NCBI RefSeq assembly: GCF_001730305.1 | Contig: NZ_MIJY01000012.1 | Coordinates: forward strand, 310,001-374,000 | Source: Enterococcus termitis | Lineage (GTDB): Bacteria > Bacillota > Bacilli > Lactobacillales > Enterococcaceae | Reading direction: 5' to 3' | DNA length: 64,000 nt | Shown: positions 1 through 8,886 of the stretch, one piece after another | How the letters are laid out: each line of letters opens with the position of its first letter | Position numbering within the stretch: the stretch's first letter is position 1 | Position numbers and translations under genes: made by a program | Notes under the pieces: generated by a model | What the model saw: the letters and a program-made list of their open reading frames with translations, nothing else | What the model was told of the DNA's origin: nothing | The model's database searches: none

Positions 1-686
1 TCAATCATTTTACTGATTGGGATAACATTTGCTTTAACCCCTGGAGGAGCTGCTTGTTCGATCAATTTTTTACGAAGATCGTCTTTTGATACAGCATCAG
101 AAACCACGATGATTCGATTTGGTAAAACAGACTTCGTCCATGCAGTAGCTACTTGTCCGTGTAATAAACGAGAATCTACACGTGCTAGTACGAATTTGAT
201 TTTTCCATCTCCTACAACTGTTCCTTCTGGTAATGCTCCTTTTGGCTGAGCATCTTCAACTGCTGCTTTAGGTGCTTCTGCTGGTTCTAATTCTTCTGGT
301 TTGATTCTCACACCTTCTTTAGCTGTTTCAAGAATGTGTGCAGCAATTTCCTGTGCAGAGTTCATTGAAAAACGAGAAGCATACGCTTCGATCAACATTG
401 GCAAGTTCAATCCACTAACGATTGCCCACTTGTCTTTATGCTCTTCATAAAGACTGTTTGCTTGGTTGAACGGTGTTCCACCCCATAAATCAACTAAAAA
501 TAATACTTCGTCTTCCTCATCAAACGTTGCGATTGCTTGATTTAGCTTTGCCTTTAAATCATCTGGGCCTTCGCTGGGCATCAATACAACTGCTTGTACT
601 TTTTCCTGTTCACCAAAAATCATGGAACCGGATTGTAAAATGCCTTGGGCAAATTCTCCATGGCTAGCAAGAATAATTCCTACCAT
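1..686 (-). CDS. PTS mannose-family EIIAB component (C-terminus beyond window)
   Basis: This is a cytoplasmic phosphocarrier of a mannose/glucose-type phosphotransferase system, passing phosphate from HPr to the incoming sugar. The visible 228 residues hold an EIIA domain (phospho-His at about residue 9 in LASHGEF), a Pro/Glu/Ala-rich linker near residues 128-155, and the start of an EIIB domain with its phospho-His at about 176 in RLLHGQVAT. The gene runs off the left edge, so the end of EIIB is missing. An ATG at 684-686 follows a GGAGGT site. It lies downstream of a separate EIIB gene and shares its sigma-54 promoter by inference; EIIC and EIID genes would be expected beyond the edge. From memory, E. 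faecalis has the same mpt order. Confidence 0.92.
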   Translation of the reverse strand, partial: MVGIILASHGEFAQGILQSGSMIFGEQEKVQAVVLMPSEGPDDLKAKLNQAIATFDEEDEVLFLVDLWGGTPFNQANSLYEEHKDKWAIVSGLNLPMLIEAYASRFSMNSAQEIAAHILETAKEGVRIKPEELEPAEAPKAAVEDAQPKGALPEGTVVGDGKIKFVLARVDSRLLHGQVATAWTKSVLPNRIIVVSDAVSKDDLRKKLIEQAAPPGVKANVIPISKMI

Positions 687-952
687 AATTTGATACCTCC
701 TGTATTTTTTTCAACTACATAATCACTAAATTTTTACAATAAAAACAGCCTTTAGAAAGATATAAAAGAAAAAATGCGTTACACGGCTCGTTTGACTTAT
801 CGTTTTGAATTGAGTGACAATGATCATAATCCCTTGATTACCACAACTTTTCTTTTACTTTTTTCCTATGTGACCACCTCTTTCAATACTCTTTTGACTC
901 GTTTCCACAATTGGCTTCTAGTCTGCTTCTTTTATTTATAGAATCTGAAAAA

Positions 953-1447
953 TCAAACAAGTTGTTCCTTTTTCAGCAATTCCATCAAATTCACTTGGTT
1001 GTCAGCAACCACTTTACGAATCTCTAGCTTGATCCCTTGATCATTTAAATACTTGAACGCTGCAATATCTCGTTCATCAACTGCAACAGCATTTGAAATC
1101 ATTCGTTTACCACTAGTAAAGCTCATACCACCGATATTAACCGATTGAAACACAACTTTGCCTTCCACCACTCTTTGAACATCTTCCGGATTCGTAAACA
1201 GCAACATAACTTTAATCCCATTGAAACGTTCATCTGAAAAAATATCGATCATTTTTTCAACAGTAATGACATTTACCTTTACGCCAGGCGGTGCGGCCTG
1301 TACAAGCAATGCTTTTCTCAGCGTGTCATGTGCAACTGCATCACTGATGACTAAAATTCTTTCCACATTTGTACTCTTAGTCCAAACTGTAGCCACTTGT
1401 CCATGAATCAGACGATCATCGATGCGCACTAAACGAATATCCATCAT
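953..1447 (-). CDS. PTS mannose-family EIIB component, stand-alone
   Basis: The product is a 164-residue single-domain EIIB of the mannose PTS family. The phosphorylated His sits at residue 15 in RLIHGQVAT, the same context as in the EIIB half of the next gene, and the rest follows that domain closely ([12 protein letters not shown]). It is the first gene after the sigma-54 promoter at 1624-1638, and 266 bp separate it from the EIIAB gene. Having both a free EIIB and a fused EIIAB is typical of enterococcal and listerial Mpt-type operons. The free copy may help in signalling to the regulator or simply be an extra phosphocarrier; the sequence does not decide. Confidence 0.9.
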   Translation of the reverse strand: MMDIRLVRIDDRLIHGQVATVWTKSTNVERILVISDAVAHDTLRKALLVQAAPPGVKVNVITVEKMIDIFSDERFNGIKVMLLFTNPEDVQRVVEGKVVFQSVNIGGMSFTSGKRMISNAVAVDERDIAAFKYLNDQGIKLEIRKVVADNQVNLMELLKKEQLV

Positions 1448-1623
1448 CTATTGTTCTCCTTCATGCATTTGCGATTTCCTGCCGCGATATGTCCCTTTAA
1501 ATAATCTTTAGTAATAAAATACTATGCTCTTTCATTTATTACCAAAAAAACGATTATAAAAACTAGAATAGTGTAGAAAAATAGTTATTAGACAGTCGTG
1601 TACAATCTATCATATTATTTAAA

Positions 1624-1638
1624 GCAAGAATCGTGCCA
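1624..1638 (-). promoter_or_regulatory. Sigma-54 (-24/-12) promoter of the mannose PTS operon
   Basis: On the minus strand this reads TGGCACGATTCTTGC, an exact match to the -24 TGGCAC and -12 TTGC elements with a five-base gap. It lies about 175 bp upstream of the EIIB start and just beyond the end of the sigma-54 activator gene, the arrangement expected for a LevR/ManR-controlled mannose PTS. Confidence 0.9.
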
Positions 1639-1639
1639 A

Positions 1640-1722
1640 AATTAGTGTATTGCTTAAAAAAAGCAAAAACTAAGGATTTATTTAAGAAAATACACAAAGA
1701 AGATACACTAAAATAGTGTATC
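1640..1722. promoter_or_regulatory. Candidate activator-binding repeats TAGTGTAT/ATACACTA
   Basis: TAGTGTAT occurs at 1643-1650 and 1714-1721, and its complement ATACACTA at 1703-1710. They lie upstream of the sigma-54 promoter for the PTS operon, where an enhancer-binding protein would bind. The same octamer or close variants recur upstream of the activator gene (4644-4694). Binding by the activator is inferred from this sharing only. Confidence 0.45.
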
Positions 1723-1735
1723 TTCTTTGTGTATT
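1689..1735 (-). terminator. Long perfect hairpin at the 3' end of the activator gene
   Basis: A perfect 22-bp inverted repeat (1689-1710 and 1714-1735) with a three-base loop contains the last codons and stop of the activator gene. On the minus strand it is followed by TTTTCTT, so it can act as a terminator. It also contains two of the TAGTGTAT/ATACACTA elements, so it may have a double role. Confidence 0.65.
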
Positions 1736-4605
1736 GATTCTAGTGTATTTTCTCCGATTTCTGCTTGGTTCAATTGTGTATTCTTGATTAACTGAATAAT
1801 ATAGTAGATTTCTTCTGATGGTACATCTAACTGAAAGGTTTGCTTTAAATACAGAACAGCTTTAGTTACTACCTCATAGCTTGGCTCCGATATGATATGA
1901 GCCAGCTCTTCTTCTGTCAGTGATAACGTTTCATGCTGCAACATGCGTTCCAACATCCCTGCTAAATGCATGATTAGATTCACATAAAAAGTGTAATCTA
2001 GCTTTAAGGAAAGTTTCGTCCGAATGATATCAGCAAATTGCCACAGCGGTTCGATCACTTTTTTCGGATTGATAAAAGTGAAACTTTCTTCCATGTAATC
2101 AATACAAACTTGCTTTGCAGTTTGCTCATTCATTGTCTGCGATTCTACAGAAATCTCACTTTCCAGTAAAAGACGCTCAATGATCGTCTCTGCTTCTCCA
2201 GAGAAAAAATTCTCCATTGGAATAAATGGTGCTGCAATCTTAGGATCAGTGATTCCTGTCGCCGCAAGGATATGGTATTCTTCTTGAATCGTTAGCAGCT
2301 GTTCTTTCATATCAACGATCGATAACGGCAATACCTCTAATTCCAGCCCTAACTGCGGTGGAACCGCCGATTCGATCATTTCCTTCATCCGCCTTGCTGT
2401 TCCTTCACCAGAAGCACAAATAGCAATGATTGCCCTTTTTTTCCATGGTTCAACCGCTTCGCTCTTCTTTTCCTGCTGAATGTCCGCATAGCCTTGGAAA
2501 TTTTTCAACGACTCATACAATGAATCTAATTGTGTATCGATCAAAGATGTTTTTCGTGCCGTTTCCAAAACGATCGGTGTCGTCACCATATCCACGGTGC
2601 GGACATCAATGCCTGTTTGACGAGTAATTTCATCTGAAAAAGTTGCTAAAGAACCCATGTCTACTAAAAGAATCACACCACTGTCTTCATTTACTTCCTT
2701 AACTACATTGACGATTTGACGTAATGCTTCTTTGGGCTGCATCTCTAAAGGCATATCAACTGCTCTTAAATTATCAACATTCAATAATTGAGAGACAACT
2801 TGTACCATGCTTGTAGCCGTACTTTTCCCATGAGCTGCTACTACAATCCCGATCCGTCCAGCATCTTTATTTTCCCTCAGTGAAATCAGTAGAACGGCTA
2901 AATAATAGGTTTCAAATTCTGGGATATTCATTTGATAGCTATTTGCGATGATTCGTTTAATTTCTTGAGCTGTCTCAAATTCTAATGGATAATCCAAAAC
3001 CATATTTCGAATATTTTCGTTGAGCTGATGTTGTCGTTCTTCCCCATTTTGGATTCGTTTCAAAAAGGAACTAATATGCAAACTCATTGCATAAATAAAA
3101 TTCGATTGAAAATTATAGTTCAACTTTTGTTTAGCAAAACTATAGATTTCTTTCGTCACATCTATAATGCGCTGATCAACGATTTCTGCTAATTTATTTT
3201 CTGTATCAAAGGTAAAGCCATGATCTTTATAGAAAGATTTCAAGTGAACATTGATATCCGTCGTAATAAAGTTATTGATGACTTCTTGCTCCAGTCCATC
3301 TGCTTTCAATAACGCCGCTTTGTCTCCGATGATTTCATAAAGGTTGTATGGTAACTCATAAGAATCTGACTGAATCGTTACTAGTGGTTCATTAGGTGTA
3401 ACAACCATTTGCGGCTCTAAATATTTTGATAACTCCGCCAACAAATCGCGATTACTTGCTAGCTGCATCATTCCTTCTTTGATACTGTCAGTTAATTCAT
3501 CAATCGTGATGACCAGCTCATCTTGATCGATATGATTTAAAAAACCTCTAGCCGTCACTAGCTGGACATTGGATTTCAACTGTCCTACATTTCCATATGA
3601 AACACTACCGATCAATGCTTTGACTACATCTTCTGACAAAGAGATCGTTCGATGAATCCGTGACGCTTCCATTGAAATCATGACTCTCAATAAATCGATT
3701 TTTTCTTTGGCTGGACGATCAATGAAATTCGGCAACTGAATAATGATCGGAATTCTTCGGACAAATGTATTTAATAATGAAGAAGTTGGATTTTCAGTTG
3801 TTGCACAAATGATCCTGACATCTGCATGTCGATTTTTGACTGTTTCTCCTAATCTTGAATACGTGCCGTGATCCATAAAATAAAAAACCATTTCCTGTCC
3901 TTCTGGCGGCAAGCGATGAACTTCATCAAGAAATAAAATGCCGCCGTCTGCTTCATGAATGATTCCCTCTTTAGCCTTCGTTGCACCTGTAAATGCTCCT
4001 TCAGCATAACCAAAAAGATGAGACATTAATAATTCAGGATTGTGGGCATAGTCTGCACAATTAAAAACCACAAGTTTTTTTGAAGAATCGATCACATGAT
4101 TCAATAAAGCAAATTGAAACATCGCGTGAGCAAAATAGGTTTTTCCTGACCCTGTCGGTCCTGTTATTAAACAGTTTAGCCCTTTTGGCGGATATAAGAT
4201 TGCTGCTTTTGCCTGCTCCACTGGCGTCCGCATACTTCCAGTCGAACCGATCATTGCTTTAAAGATATCTTCGCCCACAAACTTCTTAGCAGATGACTGC
4301 GGTTGTTGAATCTTTGCCGTCTGTTCTTCTACTAAACTATGCTCACGGTAGCTTTTTACCGGTTTAGACAGCGGTTGATATTTAAAAATAGCCTTATCTA
4401 CATATTTAACGGGGCGTCCATCTGTTTTCTCCAATAAACCTTCTCTAACAAGCTTATTTAAGTCTTTACTGGCATTGGTTCTTTGAATGTCTAATGCAGC
4501 GGACACGTCACCTGTCGTCACGCCGCTTCCTAAAGAAACATCATTTGGCTGTAAATGTTCGGTCTGCTCTTTCACATACAGGTAGATTCGTTCGATCCGT
4601 TTCAT
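1708..4605 (-). CDS. mptR: Sigma-54-dependent PRD-type transcriptional activator (LevR/ManR family)
   Basis: This 965-residue activator drives the adjacent mannose PTS operon from a sigma-54 promoter. In order it shows an N-terminal DNA-binding helix-turn-helix region, a AAA+ domain with Walker A GPTGSGKT and the sigma-54 contact motif GAFTGA, then PRD, mannose EIIA-like, EIIB-like and second PRD regions, by which PTS phosphorylation controls activity. The start chosen is the ATG at 4603-4605 (MKRIERIYLYV), behind GGGGAGAG. An upstream in-frame ATG at 4722 would add 39 residues unlike the family and overlap a parS-like site. It is transcribed toward the PTS genes and ends in a 22-bp hairpin. 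GTGTATC repeats upstream suggest autoregulation. The symbol follows the enterococcal name from memory. Confidence 0.9.
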   Translation of the reverse strand: MKRIERIYLYVKEQTEHLQPNDVSLGSGVTTGDVSAALDIQRTNASKDLNKLVREGLLEKTDGRPVKYVDKAIFKYQPLSKPVKSYREHSLVEEQTAKIQQPQSSAKKFVGEDIFKAMIGSTGSMRTPVEQAKAAILYPPKGLNCLITGPTGSGKTYFAHAMFQFALLNHVIDSSKKLVVFNCADYAHNPELLMSHLFGYAEGAFTGATKAKEGIIHEADGGILFLDEVHRLPPEGQEMVFYFMDHGTYSRLGETVKNRHADVRIICATTENPTSSLLNTFVRRIPIIIQLPNFIDRPAKEKIDLLRVMISMEASRIHRTISLSEDVVKALIGSVSYGNVGQLKSNVQLVTARGFLNHIDQDELVITIDELTDSIKEGMMQLASNRDLLAELSKYLEPQMVVTPNEPLVTIQSDSYELPYNLYEIIGDKAALLKADGLEQEVINNFITTDINVHLKSFYKDHGFTFDTENKLAEIVDQRIIDVTKEIYSFAKQKLNYNFQSNFIYAMSLHISSFLKRIQNGEERQHQLNENIRNMVLDYPLEFETAQEIKRIIANSYQMNIPEFETYYLAVLLISLRENKDAGRIGIVVAAHGKSTATSMVQVVSQLLNVDNLRAVDMPLEMQPKEALRQIVNVVKEVNEDSGVILLVDMGSLATFSDEITRQTGIDVRTVDMVTTPIVLETARKTSLIDTQLDSLYESLKNFQGYADIQQEKKSEAVEPWKKRAIIAICASGEGTARRMKEMIESAVPPQLGLELEVLPLSIVDMKEQLLTIQEEYHILAATGITDPKIAAPFIPMENFFSGEAETIIERLLLESEISVESQTMNEQTAKQVCIDYMEESFTFINPKKVIEPLWQFADIIRTKLSLKLDYTFYVNLIMHLAGMLERMLQHETLSLTEEELAHIISEPSYEVVTKAVLYLKQTFQLDVPSEEIYYIIQLIKNTQLNQAEIGENTLESIHKEDTLF

Positions 4606-4643
4606 TTTTCTCTCCCCTTTTAAGCTGCCAAGCCGTAGAAACG

Positions 4644-4694
4644 ATACACTAATTTTATGTGTATCATACAGTGTATCATAAAAAAAGTACACTA
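4644..4694. promoter_or_regulatory. Cluster of ATACAC/GTGTAT repeats upstream of the activator gene
   Basis: Four related octamers are packed here: ATACACTA (4644-4651), TGTGTATC (4658-4665), AGTGTATC (4670-4677) and GTACACTA (4687-4694). The first is identical to elements upstream of the sigma-54 promoter at 1624-1638. Autoregulation by the activator is an inference. Confidence 0.4.
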
Positions 4695-4712
4695 ATAACC
4701 CCTTTATGAGAA

Positions 4713-4728
4713 TGTTCCACATGAAACA
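4713..4728. other. parS-like site (one mismatch)
   Basis: TGTTCCACATGAAACA differs at one position from the Bacillus-type parS consensus TGTTNCACGTGAAACA, to which ParB binds. It is intergenic, about 37 kb from oriC, and the weakest of the set together with the one at 63380. Confidence 0.5.
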
Positions 4729-4798
4729 CTGCTAATTGGAAAAATCTATCTTATTTGACTAAAAACCTCAAGGGATTTCTGAAAAACTCTGAAATTCC

Positions 4799-4827
4799 TT
4801 GAAAAATATAGGTTTCCTCGCTATAAT
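4799..4827 (+). promoter_or_regulatory. Sigma-A promoter of the ABC-F gene
   Basis: TTGAAA (4799-4804) and TATAAT (4822-4827) are separated by 17 bp. The predicted RNA start near 4834 leaves a short leader before the TTG start at 4869. An imperfect inverted repeat (about 4768-4803) overlaps the -35 box and could be an operator. Confidence 0.75.
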
Positions 4828-4868
4828 GCAGAGAGGTTCAACAATTATATATGAAGCGAGGAAATCTA

Positions 4869-6500
4869 TTGATTACTGTAAATGATGTAAGTTTGCTATT
4901 TTCAGACCGCAAACTTTTCGATGATGTAAATATTAAATTCACTCCAGGTAACTGTTATGGATTGATCGGTGCAAATGGTGCTGGTAAATCAACGTTTTTA
5001 AAAATTTTATCTGGTGAGATCCAGCCAACCACAGGAACTGTAACATTAGGTCCTGACGAACGTATGGCTACCTTGAAACAAAATCACTTCGACTATGAAG
5101 ATAATACAGTTTTAGAAACAGTTATCATGGGTCACAAACGTTTATATGAAGTGATGAAAGAAAAAGATGCGATCTACATGAAAGAAGATTTTTCTGATGA
5201 AGATGGGATCAAAGCTGCAGAACTTGAAGGCGAATTTGCCGAACTTGATGGTTGGGAAGCTGAACCAGAAGCTGCTGTTTTACTTCAAGGATTAAATATT
5301 CCTGAACAATTTCACGACCAAAAAATGGGTGAGCTAACAGCTGGCCAAAAGGTCAAAGTCTTGCTTGCTCAATCTCTATTTGGTAAACCGGATGTTCTGC
5401 TTTTAGATGAGCCGACCAATGGATTAGATACTCGTTCGATCAGCTGGCTGGAAGAATTTTTGATCAACTTTGAAAATACCGTTATCGTCGTTTCCCATGA
5501 CCGTCACTTCTTGAATAAAGTATGTACACACATGGCTGACCTTGATTTTGGGAAAATCAAACTATATGTTGGTAACTACGACTTCTGGTTAGAATCAAGC
5601 CAGTTAGCAGCAAAATTGCAATCCAATGCAAACGCTAAAAAAGAAGAACAAATTAAAGAATTACAAGACTTTATCGCTCGTTTTAGTGCGAATGCATCGA
5701 AATCAAAACAAGCAACATCTCGTAAAAAGATGTTGGATAAAATTACCTTAGACGATATCCAACCCTCTTCACGCCGTTATCCATTCGTAGGCTTTACACC
5801 TGAAAGAGAAATCGGTAATGATTTACTTCATGTAGAAAATGTTTCTGTCACGATCGATGGTAAAAAGATTTTAGACAATATTTCGTTCTCTTTGAGTAAT
5901 GTTGATAAAGTGGCATTTATTGCCGACAACGATATCGTGACGACGACTCTATTCAAAGTTATCATGGGTGAAATTACACCAGACACAGGTACAGTTCGTT
6001 GGGGTGTAACCACATCTCAAGCTTACTTACCAAAAGATAACAGTAAAGACTTTGATACTGATTTAACGATTCTGGACTGGTTGCGTCAATTTGCCAGCAA
6101 AGAAGAAGACGATAATACGTTCTTACGTGGTTTCTTAGGAAGAATGCTATTCTCTGGTGAAGATGTACTAAAATCAGTAAATGTCCTTTCTGGTGGCGAA
6201 AAAGTTCGTGTTATGCTATCTAAAATGATGTTATCAAAAGCCAACGTTCTTGTGCTAGATGATCCAACCAATCACTTAGATTTAGAATCAATCACAGCAT
6301 TAAATGATGGTTTAATGGCCTTTACCGGCGCAATTTTATTTGCTTCTCATGACCATCAATTTATTCAAACATTAGCTAACCGTATCATTGCCGTTTCAGA
6401 CAAAGGTGTTGTGGATCGCGCAGATACAACTTACGATGAATTCTTAGAAAACAAAGATGTTCAAAAACAGCTGGATGAATTATTCGCTGGTGAATACTAA
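4869..6500 (+). CDS. ykpA: ABC-F family ATPase (YkpA/YbiT-like)
   Basis: This is a soluble ATPase with two nucleotide-binding domains and no membrane segment, the ABC-F layout associated with ribosome-linked functions. Domain 1 has Walker A GANGAGKST and the LLLDEPTNGLD Walker B; domain 2 has the LSGGEK signature and VLDDPTNHLD. Its Walker A position reads ADNDIVTTTLF, so the classic GxxGxGKST is lost in the second domain. A charged linker joins the domains. The TTG at 4869, after CGAGGA, gives 543 residues and the expected N-terminus ITVNDVSLLF; an ATG at 4851 has no well-spaced ribosome site. The gene is monocistronic, with its own promoter and terminator. Antibiotic-protection members exist in this superfamily, but this subgroup is usually housekeeping. 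Confidence 0.88.
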   Translation: MITVNDVSLLFSDRKLFDDVNIKFTPGNCYGLIGANGAGKSTFLKILSGEIQPTTGTVTLGPDERMATLKQNHFDYEDNTVLETVIMGHKRLYEVMKEKDAIYMKEDFSDEDGIKAAELEGEFAELDGWEAEPEAAVLLQGLNIPEQFHDQKMGELTAGQKVKVLLAQSLFGKPDVLLLDEPTNGLDTRSISWLEEFLINFENTVIVVSHDRHFLNKVCTHMADLDFGKIKLYVGNYDFWLESSQLAAKLQSNANAKKEEQIKELQDFIARFSANASKSKQATSRKKMLDKITLDDIQPSSRRYPFVGFTPEREIGNDLLHVENVSVTIDGKKILDNISFSLSNVDKVAFIADNDIVTTTLFKVIMGEITPDTGTVRWGVTTSQAYLPKDNSKDFDTDLTILDWLRQFASKEEDDNTFLRGFLGRMLFSGEDVLKSVNVLSGGEKVRVMLSKMMLSKANVLVLDDPTNHLDLESITALNDGLMAFTGAILFASHDHQFIQTLANRIIAVSDKGVVDRADTTYDEFLENKDVQKQLDELFAGEY

Positions 6501-6501
6501 T

Positions 6502-6556
6502 AAAAAAGAGGACCGAGACATAACTCAAATAGTTATATCTCAGTCCTCTCTTTTTT
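6502..6556. terminator. Bidirectional terminator between convergent genes
   Basis: An A-run, a GAGGAC...GTCCTC stem with an inner GAGACATAACT-type arm, and a T-run form a hairpin that can end transcription from both sides. The stop codon of the minus-strand gene lies within its T-run. Confidence 0.85.
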
Positions 6557-7403
6557 AAATACTCGCTCCGCCTCCGCCAGAACTTCCTCCACCTCCAGAG
6601 AAACCGCCGCCGGAACTAGAGCCACCGCCACCCCAGGAACCGCCAGAAGATGAGCCACCTCCCCAAGAACTACCACCACTACTGCCGCCGTCACCTTTAC
6701 CAAAAATAGTCGACAAAATCGCAATAATAAAAAAGAGAAAGAAAATTAGAATAGACTCACCATCAACTGAATCCCAAATACTATAGGAAGTATAAATCAC
6801 ATTATCATCTTCATCCTCATAAAACCCATCTAATTCTGATTGACTCAACGCATGCTCGTCTAGAGGATATTCATATTTTTGATCGATCAATGTCGTTACT
6901 GCGTTAAACACATAACGCAAGCCTTCATTGATTTGTTCAGGATCGGAGGATTTCAGTTTCTCTTTTTGATCAACTAAAATATTCATCGCCGTACTGTCGG
7001 TAATAACCTCTTCCAATCCATAGCCAACTTCAATTCTGACATTACGATCCCCATCATTTAATGCATATAAAATCAAAATGCCATTATCCTGTTCTTGATT
7101 ACCGATCTTCCACTTTTCAAAGAGATCTGCCGCATAACTATCGATGCTATCGCCATTCGTTGATTCGATCACCCCAACAACAACCTGAGGATTCTCTGCT
7201 TGTGTTTTGTAGTAATCCCCTTTATTATCGATCAACCGTTGTGTTTCCTCAGTTAAAATAGATAATTCATCTAGATAAAAATGCGTTGGTGCTTCCGGTA
7301 ATTCGTCTCTACTCGCATAACTTTTTACGGGAACCGTTACAATAAATAATAGTAATAAAAAAAACAACCCTTTTATATTCACTTTTCTCAACACTGTCAT
7401 CAT
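6555..7403 (-). CDS. Secreted or membrane TPM-domain protein with glycine-serine tail
   Basis: The 282-residue product has a signal peptide or anchor (residues 1 to about 30), then a TPM domain (YgcG type), recognisable by the LxxxTxxxLxxxxxxYxxxTxxQ-like start and the GNQEQDNGILILYAL and VRIEVGYGLEEVITD stretches. A hydrophobic segment follows at about 218-236, then a Gly/Ser/Trp tail ending GGGGASI. This layout is that of YgcG/YdjH-like proteins of the cell envelope; some TPM domains have phosphatase activity or assist photosystem or membrane-protein quality control, but the bacterial role is unsettled. The start ATG follows AAGGAG. It has its own strand between converging neighbours, so it is probably a single-gene unit. 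Confidence 0.82.
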   Translation of the reverse strand: MMTVLRKVNIKGLFFLLLLFIVTVPVKSYASRDELPEAPTHFYLDELSILTEETQRLIDNKGDYYKTQAENPQVVVGVIESTNGDSIDSYAADLFEKWKIGNQEQDNGILILYALNDGDRNVRIEVGYGLEEVITDSTAMNILVDQKEKLKSSDPEQINEGLRYVFNAVTTLIDQKYEYPLDEHALSQSELDGFYEDEDDNVIYTSYSIWDSVDGESILIFFLFFIIAILSTIFGKGDGGSSGGSSWGGGSSSGGSWGGGGSSSGGGFSGGGGSSGGGGASI

Positions 7404-7589
7404 AACTCACTCCTTTTGTTTCAGCCCTCACATCATGTTGCTAATACTCTTTTGTAAGTGACCAGCCAACTTTATGTAACACTATTGTAATATTAAAGAA
7501 ATACGTTTGTAATCAGACTTTGGTCCTATATTTTAAGAGTCCTTCACAAAAAATATTTCCCGAACAAAACTAAAAAAAAATTTGTGCTG
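7404..7589. other. Intergenic, no gene seen
   Basis: This AT-rich stretch would contain the promoter of the TPM gene. I see no convincing open reading frame or RNA gene in it. A dispersed repeat follows at 7590. Confidence 0.5.
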
Positions 7590-7728
7590 GATTCTAAATC
7601 CAAATAAACGGTAAAAAAAAGCAGCATCTTCGGAAATAGCAAGAAATCCACAAAAATTTAAAGAACAATTTTCGTGGATTTCCTGCTATTTCTTGGAGTG
7701 ACACATTTTCGCCTTGATCTCACTCATA
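7590..7728 (+). repeat. Dispersed intergenic repeat, family 1 (copy 1)
   Basis: The left edge reads AAATAAACGG...AAAAGCAGCATCTTCGGAAATA, also found at 8700-8880 (reverse) and in part at 45440-45583. The centre is a 26-bp near-perfect inverted repeat (about 7635-7696) with an eight-base loop. No coding potential is seen. It resembles, from memory, the small E. faecalis repeats called EFAR; identity was not tested. Confidence 0.7.
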
Positions 7729-7741
7729 ATTAAATAACAAA

Positions 7742-8611
7742 CTATACTCTCTTCTTTCCTCTAGAAAAGACGGCAATACAGCCATTCCCTGTATGACTAG
7801 TAATTGTAGGTCCTAGAGGATGCAGACGAATTTCCCGTACCTGAACTTGTTCTTCAATCAGTGCTTTTACCTTCTCTGCACTTTCTAAATCTCCTGCATA
7901 TGCAATAAACAGTGTTTGATTGGCAGGATCAATCATTCCCTGAACCGTTTCCTCAGCTAACTTTTTCAAGGCTTTACCACGCCCTCGGACTTTACCAATA
8001 TTTTGCAGTTTTCCTTGTGAGTCTACCACGATGATCGGCTTAACGTTCATTAATCCGCCAATAGCTGCTGCAGCCTTGGAAATTCTACCGCCGCGTTCTA
8101 AATGTTTTAAATCATCCACCGTGACCCAAGAATGAACAGTCATTTTATTTTCTGACAGCCATTGTAATATGGCTTCCAATGAATGCCCCTCTTGCTTCAA
8201 GCCAATCACTTCACTGACTAATAGTCCTTCACCTAAGCTGGCTGCTTTTGTATCGATCACATAAATTTCTGCATCCGGATATTCTTCTTTCAATATCTCA
8301 ACAGCCTGCATTGCACTTTGATACGAGCCGCTTAAACCAGATGAAAATGCTAGATATAAAATAGGTTCTTGCTTTTCGACAAACGGTCTAAAAAACTCAA
8401 TATAACGACCAACATTGACCTGTGAAGTCGTTGGCATCCCGCCTGTTTTTATTTCTTTTAAAAACCAGTCGTAATCAAATGTTTTTCCTAAGTCATCTAC
8501 CAACTCTTTGTCATTTAACTGGATCGTCATACTAATAAAGTCAACGTCATTTGCTTCTAAATATGTATATGGTAAATCACAACATGAATCTGTCATTAAT
8601 TTAAATGTCAT
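7742..8611 (-). CDS. DegV family fatty-acid-binding protein
   Basis: The 289-residue protein belongs to the DegV/FakB family, which binds a fatty acid so that the kinase FakA can phosphorylate it for phospholipid synthesis. Supporting segments are TDSCCDLP at the N-terminus, the PTTSQVNV motif, FSSGLSGSYQSA, VIDTKAASLGEGLLV and the basic KVRGRGKAL stretch. The C-terminal GPTITSHTGNGCIAVF is the usual family end. Length is normal. The start ATG follows AGGAGG with eight bases spacing. It stands alone between two repeat elements. Which fatty acid it binds, or whether it works with a FakA elsewhere, cannot be told from the sequence. Confidence 0.88.
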   Translation of the reverse strand: MTFKLMTDSCCDLPYTYLEANDVDFISMTIQLNDKELVDDLGKTFDYDWFLKEIKTGGMPTTSQVNVGRYIEFFRPFVEKQEPILYLAFSSGLSGSYQSAMQAVEILKEEYPDAEIYVIDTKAASLGEGLLVSEVIGLKQEGHSLEAILQWLSENKMTVHSWVTVDDLKHLERGGRISKAAAAIGGLMNVKPIIVVDSQGKLQNIGKVRGRGKALKKLAEETVQGMIDPANQTLFIAYAGDLESAEKVKALIEEQVQVREIRLHPLGPTITSHTGNGCIAVFSRGKKRV

Positions 8612-8699
8612 TTTTTTATCCTCCTAACTGCTTTTCTATTTTAACACATAATGGAAGGATACTCATGCTTTATTAAAGGAAGAAGCTCATCAAAATGAA

Positions 8700-8880
8700 A
8701 CAAAAAGAGGCTGAGACAAAAGCGTTTAGCTCCAAGAAATAAGAAGGACTTCACGAAAATTGCTCTTCAAATTTTTGTGAAGTTCGGCTTATTTCCGAAG
8801 GAGCTGCTTTTTTCTCGCCGTTTATTCGGGTTTAGAGAGCGAAACAAAACGGATTTTCAGTTTTGTCCCGCTCTCCATTC
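8700..8880 (-). repeat. Dispersed intergenic repeat, family 1 (copy 2), with terminator hairpins
   Basis: Read on the minus strand, this carries the same CCGAATAAACGG...GCAGCTCCTTCGGAAATAAG core as copy 1, with a long imperfect inverted repeat (about 8730-8810). An extra hairpin at about 8838-8876 (GAGAGCG...CGCTCTC) lies just downstream of the purA stop and probably ends its transcript. Confidence 0.7.
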
Positions 8881-8886
8881 TATTAG

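Noticed and set aside
687-952. Possible 33-codon peptide in the gap between the two PTS genes (minus strand)
   Set aside because: Weak ribosome site and no recognisable pattern; the gap may simply be a leader.
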